This document shows positions 8,195-17,206 of a stretch of DNA of 64,000 nucleotides, piece by piece. Both the position numbers and the translations under genes were made by a program. The DNA is taken from NCBI RefSeq assembly GCF_000421405.1, contig NZ_ATWY01000016.1, positions 47,066 through 111,065 on the forward strand. Direction: 5' to 3'. The notes beneath the pieces were generated by a model. It had not been told where the DNA came from. It did no database searches and saw nothing but the letters and a program-made list of their open reading frames with translations. The DNA comes from Butyrivibrio sp. NC2007. Its GTDB lineage: Bacteria > Bacillota > Clostridia > Lachnospirales > Lachnospiraceae. How positions within the stretch are numbered: position 1 is the stretch's first letter; each line of letters begins with the position of its first letter.

Positions 8195-9505
8195 TCAATT
8201 TTTGGGAATTCTGATCTCAATTTTAGTTCCTTTGCCAACTTCAGAGTTTATGAGCATGTCGGCATTTTCCATGATTTTTATCCTGTCTCTGACGTTGCGA
8301 AGACCGATGTGTTCACCGGGAAGCTTGTCCATTTTGTTGTATTCGTCTACATCAAAGCCTGCTCCGTTGTCTTCTATGCAAACCCTGAAATAATCTCCGC
8401 AGTCATCGGAAGAGATGATAAGGAGTCCTTTTTCTCCGTTCTTCTTTTTGCAAAGTCCGTGCTTTATGGCATTTTCAGCCATGGGCTGGACGGTAAGTGC
8501 CGGTATGGTGAAGTTCGTGGCATTTATTCTATATTCCACATCGAATCTTCCATCGAATCTGACCTTTTCGATGTCAAGGTAAACCCTGGTGTGTTCAAGC
8601 TCTTTTTCAAAAGGAATAGGCTCTTTGCTCTCGATAGAGCCGATGCTCTGACGGAGGTAATCCGCAAGATTGTTGACCACATACTTGGCCTTATCCTTAT
8701 CAACATCGCACAGAACATAGATCGAATTCAGCGTATTGTAGAGGAAATGAGGCTTTATCTGAGAAAGCGCTATTCTCTGTCTCATATCTTCCAGCTCGTC
8801 ATCCTGTCTTTTGATCTTCTCTCTCTGCTCGATCATGGTCAGAACATTGTCCTGCAAAGCCTGCATGAACATGATCAGCACACAGACGCAGATTGCATAG
8901 TTTGAAAGAGACATTCCTATAAAAAGATTTACTATGGCCGTAAGTGTCGGAATGGCGGCAAAGATGACTATTACTGTAAACCTTCTTTTGTTGAAAAGAT
9001 GCCTGTGAGTAATAACGTACACTACGGAAATAAGGACAGGTATAAAAAACAGAACTGACCAGATGGTAAAGCCGGGGCCTCTGGAGTACAGATTTGTCAT
9101 GGGATCTATCCAATATATAAATTTGTTAAAGTATGAGATAACATGAAACAGGAGCGTTGCTGTTGAAATAGCAACAATCCCGCGCAAAAGTCCCTTGCCT
9201 CTTCCCTCATCACTCATGGATTGAACAATATACAGGCAGTACAGGACAGGAAGAATCGCTATCAGAGAAAAAGTCATGAAATTGCTAAAAATATTTAAAT
9301 AATAAGCACTCTTGCCCGGGGTTCCGTTGAAATACCATGAAACACCATCACAAAGCAGAAGAATACCAACCAAAAGCTCAATGGACCCGAGAGCTCTGTA
9401 TTGTTTTTTGATGTAAGAACTGGTTAAAAACAGATAAACAGCAGCGACAAAAGAAAGCACTGCGCTAAGGATTTCAGTACTGGCATAGATGTATTTTGCA
9501 ACCAT
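8195..9505 (-). CDS. LytS/YesM-type sensor histidine kinase
   Basis: 436 residues. About seven hydrophobic segments fill residues 1-215, a membrane input module without a large external domain. A short coiled region follows, then the His_kinase block with phospho-acceptor histidine in QIKPHFLYNTLNS (about 245) and a HATPase domain (ENAIKHG, DNGAGFDV, HIGLRNVRDRI). No response-regulator gene is adjacent, so the partner must be encoded elsewhere. The start MVAKY at 9503-9505 has GGGGAG eight bases upstream and is preferred over the ATG six codons earlier. The gene is divergent from the GH13 glucosidase. Confidence 0.88.
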   Translation of the reverse strand: MVAKYIYASTEILSAVLSFVAAVYLFLTSSYIKKQYRALGSIELLVGILLLCDGVSWYFNGTPGKSAYYLNIFSNFMTFSLIAILPVLYCLYIVQSMSDEGRGKGLLRGIVAISTATLLFHVISYFNKFIYWIDPMTNLYSRGPGFTIWSVLFFIPVLISVVYVITHRHLFNKRRFTVIVIFAAIPTLTAIVNLFIGMSLSNYAICVCVLIMFMQALQDNVLTMIEQREKIKRQDDELEDMRQRIALSQIKPHFLYNTLNSIYVLCDVDKDKAKYVVNNLADYLRQSIGSIESKEPIPFEKELEHTRVYLDIEKVRFDGRFDVEYRINATNFTIPALTVQPMAENAIKHGLCKKKNGEKGLLIISSDDCGDYFRVCIEDNGAGFDVDEYNKMDKLPGEHIGLRNVRDRIKIMENADMLINSEVGKGTKIEIRIPKN

Positions 9506-9527
9506 TGCAGAATCTCCCCGCATTTTC

Positions 9528-9541
9528 CGGAAACGTTTCCG
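9528..9541. promoter_or_regulatory. Palindromic LacI/CcpA-like operator
   Basis: CGGAAACGTTTCCG is a perfect 14-bp palindrome with the AAACGTTT centre typical of LacI-family sites. It sits in the divergent region between the kinase and the GH13 glucosidase, 83 bp before the latter's start codon. Confidence 0.55.
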
Positions 9542-9623
9542 AATATTCTGGCAAGAAAAACTTTTATGTGTTATTGTTAATAATAATATATCAAAATTTA
9601 GAAAATTTGGGGAGGTAATTCCA

Positions 9624-11159
9624 ATGCCCGGTTGGTTAAAAGATGCAATATTTTATGAGATATATCCTCAGTCCTTTAAGGATACAAACGGAGACGGAAT
9701 CGGAGATTTTAACGGTATCATTGAAAAGCTCGATTATGTAAAAGAGCTTGGCTGCAATGCGCTTTGGATCAACCCCTGTTACGATTCTCCTTTTAAGGAT
9801 GCCGGCTATGATGTTCGCGACTATAAGAAGGTTGCAGAGAGATACGGCAGCAATGAGGATCTCTACAATCTCTTTAAGATAGCCCACGAAAAGGGCATCC
9901 ACGTGCTGCTTGACCTTGTTCCCGGACACACCTCCGAGGAGCATGAATGGTTTTTGGAGAGCAAAAAGGCTGAGAGAAATGAATTCTCTGACAGATACAT
10001 CTGGACAAACGGCTGGATCGAAGGAATCGCAGGACACCCTTATATAGGCGGAGAGGCTGACAGAAACGGCTGCTATATGCTCAACTTCTTTAAGTGCCAG
10101 CCTGCCCTTAACTACGGCTTTCTTAAAAGAACTGAAGAGTGGCAGAAGGCTCCCGATGATCCGGCATGTATCGCCACAAGGGAAGCCATGAAGGATGTTA
10201 TGCGCTTCTGGCTTGATAAGGGATGTGATGGCTTCAGAGTTGACATGGCTGATTCTCTGGTTAAAGACGATGACGAGAACAAGTCCGCAACCGGCGCTAT
10301 CTGGAAGAACATCAGAGAAATGCTTGATAACGAGTATCCCGAGGCAGCCATCATCTCCGAGTGGAGTAATCCTAAGCAGGCCCTTAAGTACGGCTTTCAT
10401 GCAGACTTTTACCTTGATCATCGCGGAAACGGCTACAACACTCTTCTTCGCGACTATGAGACCGATGGCGGCGATAAGAGCTTCCTTAAAAAGGATGGCC
10501 ACGGCGATATCATGAGGTTCTTAAACGACTATCTGCCCAAATACGATGCCACCAGAAAGGACGGCTATATCAGCTTTATCACCTGCAACCATGACACTCC
10601 AAGACCGCGCAGGACTCTTAGCATAGACGAGCTTAAGATTGCCTATGCGATGTTCCTGACTCTTCCCGGTGTTCCGTTTATCTACTACGGCGATGAAATT
10701 GGTATGAGATATTTTGAGCTTCCAACCAAGGAGGGCGGCTATACCAGGACCGGTACCAGAACTCCCATGCAGTGGAGCGAAGGCAAGAACAAGGGCTTCT
10801 CTACTGCCCCTTCCGACAAGCTCTATCTCCCGGTTGACCCATCAGATGATGCTCCGACAGTAGAGTCTCAGGAAAAAGACCCTTCATCGCTCTTAAACAC
10901 AGTAAAGGCTCTTACAAAGCTCCGCCACGAGTATAAAGACCTTCAGGCGGATTCAGAGTTTGAGATCATTTATGCGGAAGCGGATGAGTTCCCGTTCGTG
11001 TATAAGAGAGGTGATCTGATAGTTGCTATAAATCCTTCAGATAAAAAGACCTCAGCCACTCTTCCCAAGAATACAACAAAGGTATTCGAGATCGGAGAAA
11101 CTGAGATTAAGGATGCTTCGCTGCATATGCAGCCACAGAGTTTTGTTGTGCTGAAGTAG
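9624..11159 (+). CDS. GH13 alpha-glucosidase / oligo-1,6-glucosidase-like enzyme
   Basis: 511 residues, cytoplasmic (no signal peptide). It is a GH13 alpha-amylase-type barrel that should hydrolyse or transfer short alpha-glucosides. The nucleophile is the Asp in GFRVDMAD (about 205), the acid/base Glu is in IISEW (about 243), and the third acid is in CNHDTPR (about 323). The N-terminal FYEIYPQSFKDTNGDGIGDF is the family signature. GGGGAGG precedes the ATG at 9624; a longer frame from 9489 lacks a ribosome site. A LacI-type palindrome lies upstream, so sugar-responsive control is likely. Exact specificity (maltose, isomaltose, trehalose or sucrose) cannot be read from the sequence. The gene ends at a long palindrome. 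Confidence 0.88.
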   Translation: MPGWLKDAIFYEIYPQSFKDTNGDGIGDFNGIIEKLDYVKELGCNALWINPCYDSPFKDAGYDVRDYKKVAERYGSNEDLYNLFKIAHEKGIHVLLDLVPGHTSEEHEWFLESKKAERNEFSDRYIWTNGWIEGIAGHPYIGGEADRNGCYMLNFFKCQPALNYGFLKRTEEWQKAPDDPACIATREAMKDVMRFWLDKGCDGFRVDMADSLVKDDDENKSATGAIWKNIREMLDNEYPEAAIISEWSNPKQALKYGFHADFYLDHRGNGYNTLLRDYETDGGDKSFLKKDGHGDIMRFLNDYLPKYDATRKDGYISFITCNHDTPRPRRTLSIDELKIAYAMFLTLPGVPFIYYGDEIGMRYFELPTKEGGYTRTGTRTPMQWSEGKNKGFSTAPSDKLYLPVDPSDDAPTVESQEKDPSSLLNTVKALTKLRHEYKDLQADSEFEIIYAEADEFPFVYKRGDLIVAINPSDKKTSATLPKNTTKVFEIGETEIKDASLHMQPQSFVVLK

Positions 11160-11165
11160 AAAATA

Positions 11166-11259
11166 AAGCCAAGTGAGTCAGTGGGGACGTTTCAGTTTGA
11201 CTCATTTTGTCGTGACAAAATGAGTCAAACTGAAACGTCCCCACTGACTCACTTGGCTT
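11166..11259. repeat. 94-bp near-perfect palindrome, REP/MITE-like (copy 1)
   Basis: Arms of 46 bp match exactly around a two-base centre at 11212-11213. Each arm runs AAGCCAAGTGAGTCAGTGGG then GACGTTTCAGTTTGACTCAT then TTTGTC. It fills the gap between the convergent GH13 and glmS genes. T-rich sequence on both sides would let it act as a terminator. A related copy lies at 17257-17321. Confidence 0.85.
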
Positions 11260-11263
11260 ATTT

Positions 11264-13135
11264 TTATTCTACAGTTACACTCTTTGCCAGATTCCTTGGC
11301 TTATCAACATCAAGTCCCTTAGCAACGCTGGTGTAGTAACCAAGCAGCTGCAAAGGAATGATTGCCAAACTTCCCACAAAGTGTTCATCAACCTTAGGAA
11401 TATAAACAGTAAAGTCTACCTGATCCTCAATATTGTATCTTCCGTAGGTTGTAAGTCCCATAAGGTATGCGCCACGGCTCTTGCACTCAGCCATGTTGGA
11501 GATTGTCTTCTCAAGAAGTGATGGCTGTGTGAGAACACCGATAACAAGAGTTCCGTCCTCGATAAGAGAGATGGTTCCGTGTTTAAGCTCTCCTGCTGCA
11601 TATGCCTCTGAATGGATATAGCTGATCTCTTTCATCTTAAGGCTTCCCTCAAGTGATATAGCATAGTCTATACCTCTTCCGATAAAGAAGATATCATGAG
11701 CATTTGCGTACTTAGCAGAGAACCACTGGATACGCTCTTTCTCGTCAAGGATCTTCTCGATCTTGGCAGGGATGCTCTGGATCTCTTTTATGTAATATGC
11801 AAGCTTATCATCGCCATCCAAAGTCTCTCTTACTTCAGCGAGCTTTAATGTAAGGAGATATCCGCAGATAAGCTGACAGCTGTATGCCTTGGTTGTAGCA
11901 ACTGAGATCTCAGGGCCTGCAAGGGTGTACATAACATGATCTGCTTCTCTTGCGATGGATGATCCGACTACGTTTACAATTGCAAGAGTCTTAATTCCGC
12001 TCTCCTTGGCAAGACGAAGGGCTGCCAGTGAATCAGCTGTCTCTCCTGACTGTGAGATAACAACTGCCAGAGCGTTCTTATCAAGAGGCATCTTACGATA
12101 TCTGAACTCTGATGCAAGCTCAACTCTTACAGGAATTCCTGCAAGCTCCTCGATGATATACTGCATCTCCATTCCAACATGCCATGCGGATCCGCAGGCA
12201 ATGACATAGATCTGAGAAATCTCTTTTGCCTCTTCATCGGTAATTCCAACCTCGGAGAGATCGATCTTGCCGTCTGTTACGTACTTACCGATGGTATCAG
12301 CAACTGCCTTGGGCTGCTCGTGGATCTCCTTCATCATGAAGTGCTCAAATCCACCTTTTTCAGCAGCTTCTGCAGAGAAGGTTACTGTTGTAACGTCCTT
12401 CTCAACCTCATCACCGTCAAGGTTAAAGAATGTAACCTCACCGGCTCTGATACGTGCCATCTCCATGTTGTCGATGTAATAAACATCTCTTGTATACTTA
12501 AGGATGGCCGGTACGTCGGAAGCGATAAAGGACTCATCGTCCTTAACACCGATGATCATAGGTGACTGCTGTCTTGCGACATAGATCTCACCCGGATAAT
12601 CCTTGAACATAACTTCAAGGGCGTAGGAACCACGTACTCTTACCAAAGTCTTAGCGATAGCATCGATGGGGCCTACCTTGTATTTCTTGTAGTAGTAATC
12701 CACAAGCTTGATCAGAACCTCTGTGTCAGTATCTGAATAGAACTTGTAATTATGTCTGATGAGCTTTTCCTTGAGTTCCTGGAAATTCTCGATAATACCG
12801 TTGTGAACACCTACAACCTCAGATTCTACTTCTCCGGAACCTGAACCTGTGCAGTTTCCGCTCACATGGGGATGTGCATTGATAAGGCTTGGTGCACCGT
12901 GGGTAGCCCATCTGGTATGACCGATACCACACTCACCTGAAAGTGCATATCCTCCGTTAGTTTTATTGGAGAGATTCTCCAGTTTACCTACAGCCTTTAC
13001 GACTACTGCCTGATCTGCACCGTTTCTTACTGCGATACCGGCAGAATCATATCCTCTGTACTCAAGTTTTGAAAGTCCATCAAGCAGAATTGGTCCTGCC
13101 TGCTTATGGCCTATATATCCTACTATTCCACACAT
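11264..13135 (-). CDS. glmS: Glutamine-fructose-6-phosphate aminotransferase
   Basis: 623 residues, normal length. GlmS makes glucosamine-6-phosphate from fructose-6-phosphate and glutamine, the entry to cell-wall amino sugars. The N-terminal glutaminase nucleophile is Cys2 (MCGIVGYIGH), with GHTRWATHG at about 72-80. Two SIS sugar-isomerase domains follow, with SQSGETADSLAALR and the C-terminal DKPRNLAKSVTVE. GGAG lies nine bases before the ATG. It is the last gene of the nagB-glmU-like-glmM-glmS operon, six bases after glmM. I see no glmS ribozyme in that gap, so any such control would have to act on the operon as a whole. It ends against the 94-bp palindrome. Confidence 0.97.
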   Translation of the reverse strand: MCGIVGYIGHKQAGPILLDGLSKLEYRGYDSAGIAVRNGADQAVVVKAVGKLENLSNKTNGGYALSGECGIGHTRWATHGAPSLINAHPHVSGNCTGSGSGEVESEVVGVHNGIIENFQELKEKLIRHNYKFYSDTDTEVLIKLVDYYYKKYKVGPIDAIAKTLVRVRGSYALEVMFKDYPGEIYVARQQSPMIIGVKDDESFIASDVPAILKYTRDVYYIDNMEMARIRAGEVTFFNLDGDEVEKDVTTVTFSAEAAEKGGFEHFMMKEIHEQPKAVADTIGKYVTDGKIDLSEVGITDEEAKEISQIYVIACGSAWHVGMEMQYIIEELAGIPVRVELASEFRYRKMPLDKNALAVVISQSGETADSLAALRLAKESGIKTLAIVNVVGSSIAREADHVMYTLAGPEISVATTKAYSCQLICGYLLTLKLAEVRETLDGDDKLAYYIKEIQSIPAKIEKILDEKERIQWFSAKYANAHDIFFIGRGIDYAISLEGSLKMKEISYIHSEAYAAGELKHGTISLIEDGTLVIGVLTQPSLLEKTISNMAECKSRGAYLMGLTTYGRYNIEDQVDFTVYIPKVDEHFVGSLAIIPLQLLGYYTSVAKGLDVDKPRNLAKSVTVE

Positions 13136-13141
13136 ATAAAT

Positions 13142-14488
13142 TTACTCCAAATGACCTTTCTTCTGGATCACATCAATTACCTGATCCACATATTTTTCGC
13201 AGATTTCATCGCTCTCTGCCTCAACCATTACACGAATAACAGGCTCTGTACCTGACTCTCTTACAAGGATACGTCCTGTATCGCCGAGGGCCTTAGCAAC
13301 TTCATCAACTGCATTCTGTACATCAGGGTCGTTCTGTGCATCAGGCTTACTCTTTACTCTTACATTCTTAAGAACCTGAGGATAGAAAACAACAGGAGCT
13401 GCAAGAGCGCTAAGAGGCTTCTCTTTTGCAAGCATAACCTCCATGAGCTTAAGAGATGTTAAAATTCCGTCTCCGGTGGTTGCATACTTGGTGAAGATGA
13501 TGTGTCCTGACTGCTCTCCACCTACGCGGTGACCATATGTAACCATGTTCTCGTAAACATACTTGTCACCAACCTTGGTCTTCTCGTACTCGATACCAAC
13601 CTTATCAAGAGCCTTGTAAAGGCCAAAGTTACTCATTACTGTTGTAACAACCTTGTTGTTTGCAAGAGCGCCTCTCTCCTTGAGGTAAAGGCCGTAGATG
13701 TAGATGATGTGATCACCTGTGATAACATTACCCTTCTCATCTACTGCAAGGCATCTGTCAGCATCGCCGTCAAAAGCAAATCCGACATCAAGGCCCTTCT
13801 CAACAACAAACTTCTGCAGATGCTCGATATGAGTTGATCCGCAATCTGTATTGATATTAAGACCGTCAGGCTCATTGTTTATAACAAAAGTCTTAGCTCC
13901 GAGTGCATCAAATACAGCCTTAGCAACCTGCCATGAAGCACCGTTAGCACAGTCAAGTCCGACCTTCTTATCCTTGAAGCTGAACTTGGAATTGGAAATA
14001 AGGTATCCTACATAGCGGTTTCTACCTGCAACGTAGTCAACTGTTCTTCCGATATCTGCTCTTTCTGCAACAGGAATCTCAATCTTGCCGTCGATATAAT
14101 CCTCAACGCGAAGGATTGTCTCCTCGTCCATCTTCTCACCATTGCCGTTAAAGAGCTTGATACCATTGTCATAGAATGGATTGTGAGAAGCACTGATCAT
14201 GATACCACAGTCAAAATCATCAACTCTTGTGATGTAAGCAACTGAAGGTGTTGTGGTAACGTGCATGATATAAGCATCTGCTCCGCTGGCCATAAGACCT
14301 GTACAAAGAGCGTACTCAAACATGTAGCTGCTTCTTCTTGTGTCTTTTCCGATAACAACCTTAGCCTTCTTGCCATGGTTAGCACCATAGTACCAGCCAA
14401 GATATCTACCGATCTGTACTGCATGCTCAAAGGTCAGGTTCTTGTTAGCCTCTCCCCTGAAGCCGTCTGTTCCGAAATATTTACCCAT
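13142..14488 (-). CDS. glmM: Phosphoglucosamine mutase
   Basis: 448 residues. GlmM interconverts glucosamine-6-phosphate and glucosamine-1-phosphate. It starts with YFGTDGFRGEAN, has the phosphoserine loop in ISASHNPF (about 98-105), the Mg2+ site DGDADRC (about 239-245) and the C-terminal phosphate loop RESGTEPVIRVM. Its ATG overlaps the stop of the upstream acetyltransferase-like gene (TAATG), so translation is coupled. Together with glmS it gives the two steps before UDP-GlcNAc formation. Confidence 0.96.
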   Translation of the reverse strand: MGKYFGTDGFRGEANKNLTFEHAVQIGRYLGWYYGANHGKKAKVVIGKDTRRSSYMFEYALCTGLMASGADAYIMHVTTTPSVAYITRVDDFDCGIMISASHNPFYDNGIKLFNGNGEKMDEETILRVEDYIDGKIEIPVAERADIGRTVDYVAGRNRYVGYLISNSKFSFKDKKVGLDCANGASWQVAKAVFDALGAKTFVINNEPDGLNINTDCGSTHIEHLQKFVVEKGLDVGFAFDGDADRCLAVDEKGNVITGDHIIYIYGLYLKERGALANNKVVTTVMSNFGLYKALDKVGIEYEKTKVGDKYVYENMVTYGHRVGGEQSGHIIFTKYATTGDGILTSLKLMEVMLAKEKPLSALAAPVVFYPQVLKNVRVKSKPDAQNDPDVQNAVDEVAKALGDTGRILVRESGTEPVIRVMVEAESDEICEKYVDQVIDVIQKKGHLE

Positions 14489-15150
14489 TATCTGTCCTCC
14501 TTGTGGATGATCTCTCCACTGTTCTTATAAATAGAATTCTCAGGAACAACTCCCCTTACGCAGGAAGTCGGATAAACGTTGGAATTACGGCCGATCACGG
14601 TACCGGGGTTGCAGACTGAATTGCAGCCGACCTCAACGTGGTCACCCAGCATAGCACCGAATTTCTTCATGCCTGTCTCGATATTCTCAGTTCCGTTGTG
14701 AACTACAACGAGCTTCTTGTCACTCTTTACATTGGAAGTGATGGAGCCTGCGCCCATGTGTGAATAGTATCCGAGGATACTGTCACCTACATAGTTGTAG
14801 TGAGGAGTCTGAACGTGATCAAAGAGGATAACGTTCTTTAGCTCAACGCTGTTTCCTACTACGCAGTCAGCACCTACAAGGGCTGATCCTCTGATAAATG
14901 CACCGTGTCTGACCTCGGTGTTAGGTCCGATAATACATGGACTTCCAAGGTATGCGCTCTCAAATACTGTAGCGCTCTTGTGCACCCAGACATTCTCCTT
15001 AACCTCTGTATACTCATCTCCGAGCTTTGGTCCAAGTTCAAGGATGAAATCCTTGATGCCCTTCAAAGCCTCCCAAGGATAAGTGAACTGACGCAGATAG
15101 TCTGCGGCAAGTGTATGATCGAGATCATACAGATCTGTAATAGTGTACAT
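14488..15150 (-). CDS. GlmU-like left-handed beta-helix (hexapeptide) transferase
   Basis: 220 residues. A short helical N-terminus is followed by hexapeptide repeats (about 50-200) of the GlmU C-terminal type, for example GPNTEVRHGAFIRGSALVGA and GDHVEVGCNSVCNPGTVIGR. GlmU's C-terminal domain acetylates glucosamine-1-phosphate. There is no pyrophosphorylase domain, so this is a one-domain relative, and acetyltransferase activity is only inferred. It sits between nagB and glmM, which supports an amino-sugar role. The start MYTITD at 15148-15150 comes two bases after the nagB stop, with AGAGAGG upstream. The 23-codon longer frame runs back into nagB. Confidence 0.8.
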   Translation of the reverse strand: MYTITDLYDLDHTLAADYLRQFTYPWEALKGIKDFILELGPKLGDEYTEVKENVWVHKSATVFESAYLGSPCIIGPNTEVRHGAFIRGSALVGADCVVGNSVELKNVILFDHVQTPHYNYVGDSILGYYSHMGAGSITSNVKSDKKLVVVHNGTENIETGMKKFGAMLGDHVEVGCNSVCNPGTVIGRNSNVYPTSCVRGVVPENSIYKNSGEIIHKEDR

Positions 15151-15152
15151 AA

Positions 15153-15956
15153 TTACAGCCTCTCTTTCTTCTCTATATCGAGGAAATACTTGTAAGTATC
15201 TACAGTAAGTTCCCCACAAGCCGGCTCATCGCAGGCTATGATAGCACCGTTATGCATCTGAAGTGCACTGCAGGTCCACTTTGAGCTGACAGCACCCTCT
15301 ACGGTTGCTGCAAGTGCTCTTGCTTTGTTATGACCGTTTATAAGAATAAGAACTTCCTTGGAATCTGTTACTGTTCCAACACCAACAGAGAGAGCCTGTG
15401 CAGGTACTGCCTCAGGGTTGTTTCCAAAGAATCTTGAGTTAACAATTCTTGTATCAGATGTAAGATCTCTTACTCCTGTACGTGATGCAAGACTTGTATA
15501 TGGCTCGTTAAAAGCAATATGACCATCTACACCGATACCACCCATGAACAGATCGATACCGCCGTAGGATGCGATCTTCTTCTCGTACTCTTCACACTCT
15601 TTTACCGGATCATCAGTCATGCCGTTAAGAATGTTGATATTCTCAGGCTTCATGTCCACGAGATGATTGAAGAGATTGTCATGCATGAAATACCAGTAGG
15701 ACTGGTCGTGCTCACGAGGAAGCCCTAAGTACTCATCCATATTAAATGTAACTACGTTGGCAAAAGAGATCTCTCCTGCCTTATTCATTCTTACCAGTTC
15801 CTTGTAAACCCCGATTGGGCTGGATCCTGTAGGAAGTCCAAGTACAAACGGACGATCCTTCTCCGGTCCATTGTTGTGTTCCCCCACACGCATCTTGATA
15901 TAATTTGCTGCCCAAACGCACATCTTTTCGTAATTATCCTGAATTACTACTCTCAT
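15153..15956 (-). CDS. nagB: Glucosamine-6-phosphate deaminase
   Basis: 267 residues. NagB turns glucosamine-6-phosphate into fructose-6-phosphate and ammonia, the reverse direction of GlmS. Family blocks are LGLPTGSSPIGVYKEL (about 37-52), the catalytic-aspartate block TFNMDEYLGL and GGIGVDGHIAFNEP. AAAGGA upstream of ATG 15954-15956 fixes the start at MRVVIQ. It heads an operon that also makes glucosamine-6-phosphate, an unusual pairing of opposing enzymes in one transcript. This may let the cell balance amino-sugar breakdown and wall synthesis (inference). Confidence 0.95.
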   Translation of the reverse strand: MRVVIQDNYEKMCVWAANYIKMRVGEHNNGPEKDRPFVLGLPTGSSPIGVYKELVRMNKAGEISFANVVTFNMDEYLGLPREHDQSYWYFMHDNLFNHLVDMKPENINILNGMTDDPVKECEEYEKKIASYGGIDLFMGGIGVDGHIAFNEPYTSLASRTGVRDLTSDTRIVNSRFFGNNPEAVPAQALSVGVGTVTDSKEVLILINGHNKARALAATVEGAVSSKWTCSALQMHNGAIIACDEPACGELTVDTYKYFLDIEKKERL

Positions 15957-16037
15957 AAGTTTCGTTCCTTTCTTAGGTTTTATGTGCATATAGAGTAATT
16001 ATATGTTTTCGCATTCTGTTAGTCAAATTACAGAAAT

Positions 16038-16066
16038 TTGACATATTTTTAAGGCAGATGTAAAAT
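16038..16066 (+). promoter_or_regulatory. Sigma-70-type promoter, probably giving a leaderless mRNA
   Basis: TTGACA (16038-16043), 17 bases, TAAAAT (16061-16066). The start codon is at 16075, only eight bases after the -10 box, so the 5' leader should be about zero to four bases. Confidence 0.65.
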
Positions 16067-16074
16067 TTCTACCG

Positions 16075-17052
16075 ATGAAGAACAAACGTATTAATATAAA
16101 GAACTTAATATTGCTTTCTGCATTTGCAGCATCTTTTTCAGTACTTGGATGTCTTGCTGCTTTTTCCGACAGAGCACAGATAGACGCAGTTCCTGCTGAT
16201 ATATCAAGCAGTGAACTTACCGCTGCTGTTGCAAGCTCAATCGACGACGCAGCAGAGCAGGTGATCGCATCCGGTACAGATTTATCTACCGAGACTTTTA
16301 ATGTTACTACTGAAGAGACAAGTGCTACTCTTGAGAGAACAGTTTTTACCGTAACCGAGTATGAAGCTCCGGTCACAATGTACACCAGTGACACTGTTAA
16401 CGTGCGCAGCGGTGCAGGAACCGACTACGACAAGGTTGGCAAGCTCAGATGGGGTTCTGAGACCCAGGTAACTGGAGAAACCGACAACGGCTGGTACGAA
16501 GTTGCCTTTGGCGACACCACCGCATTTATTATTGGCGATTACATGGTCACAGAGCTTCCGAGCACACCACTGGTATTCGTCGGTGATTCAAGAACCGTTC
16601 AGATGCAGAAAGCCGTTGGCTCCACAGACAAGGCTTTCATCGCCAAGATCGGTGAAGGTTACAGCTGGTTCAAGAACACAGCACTCTCAGAGATTCCTAG
16701 TTATGCAGGAACAGGCACCACAATGATCATTAACTTCGGTGTCAACGACCTGGCAAATGCAAGCAAGTATATACAGCTCGTCAACAGCAACATCGACGCC
16801 TGGACAGAAGCAGGTATCACAGTCTACTACGCAGCCGTAACTCCGGTTGGTAACTGCAGCAGCGTTTCAAATGCTCAGATAGAGAACTTCAACGCAAGAC
16901 TTCAGTCAGAGCTTGACCCTAGAGTTCAGTGGCTTGACGGCTACACATACCTCACCCAGACAGGTTTCTCAACCGCTGATGGCCTGCATTACAACAATGA
17001 TACATACAGAAGTTTGTACTCCTACTACATGTCAGTAATAACTCAGGCTTAA
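16075..17052 (+). CDS. Secreted SH3b + SGNH hydrolase
   Basis: 325 residues. A hydrophobic signal or anchor at about 8-30 is followed by a Ser/Thr-rich linker. A bacterial SH3 domain follows (VNVRSGAGTDYDKVG, about 103-117), then an SGNH esterase domain. The SGNH blocks are FVGDSRTVQ (catalytic Ser, about 165-173), NFGVNDL (about 221-227) and the Asp/His pair in DGLHYNND (about 302-309). SGNH enzymes deacetylate or de-esterify sugars and lipids; the SH3b domain usually binds cell wall. A role in deacetylating wall or plant polysaccharide at the surface is likely, but the substrate is unknown. No Shine-Dalgarno site precedes the start, in keeping with the close promoter. VLGC at about 23-26 is a poor lipobox. 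Confidence 0.85.
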   Translation: MKNKRINIKNLILLSAFAASFSVLGCLAAFSDRAQIDAVPADISSSELTAAVASSIDDAAEQVIASGTDLSTETFNVTTEETSATLERTVFTVTEYEAPVTMYTSDTVNVRSGAGTDYDKVGKLRWGSETQVTGETDNGWYEVAFGDTTAFIIGDYMVTELPSTPLVFVGDSRTVQMQKAVGSTDKAFIAKIGEGYSWFKNTALSEIPSYAGTGTTMIINFGVNDLANASKYIQLVNSNIDAWTEAGITVYYAAVTPVGNCSSVSNAQIENFNARLQSELDPRVQWLDGYTYLTQTGFSTADGLHYNNDTYRSLYSYYMSVITQA

Positions 17053-17065
17053 TTTTATTTTGCAA

Positions 17066-17094
17066 TTGACATCGACTTCACATCCCGTTATAAT
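17066..17094 (+). promoter_or_regulatory. Consensus promoter of the tRNA gene
   Basis: TTGACA (17066-17071) and TATAAT (17089-17094) with a 17-base spacer, both perfect. The tRNA begins 31 bases later. Confidence 0.85.
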
Positions 17095-17124
17095 AGTCTT
17101 TGCGATTGCCGAAAAGGCAAGCAA

Positions 17125-17197
17125 GCTGTTGTAGCACAGTCGGTAGTGCGTCGCATTGGTAGTGCGGAGGTCACGAGTTCGATTCTCGTCAGCAGCT
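17125..17197 (+). tRNA. tRNA-Thr (anticodon GGT)
   Basis: A cloverleaf can be drawn. The acceptor arms are GCTGTTG and CAGCAGC with one G-T pair. The D stem is GCAC/GTGC. The anticodon stem is TCGCA/TGCGG around loop TTGGTAG, giving anticodon GGT. The T arm is ACGAG-TTCGATT-CTCGT. CCA is not encoded; the next bases are a T-run. Confidence 0.93.
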
Positions 17198-17206
17198 TTT
17201 TTAAAT

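Noticed and set aside
9636..10502. 288-codon frame on the minus strand
   Set aside because: It lies wholly inside the GH13 gene in antisense, with no family resemblance and no ribosome site.
13136..13141. glmS ribozyme upstream of glmS
   Set aside because: Only six bases separate glmM and glmS, so there is no room for one.
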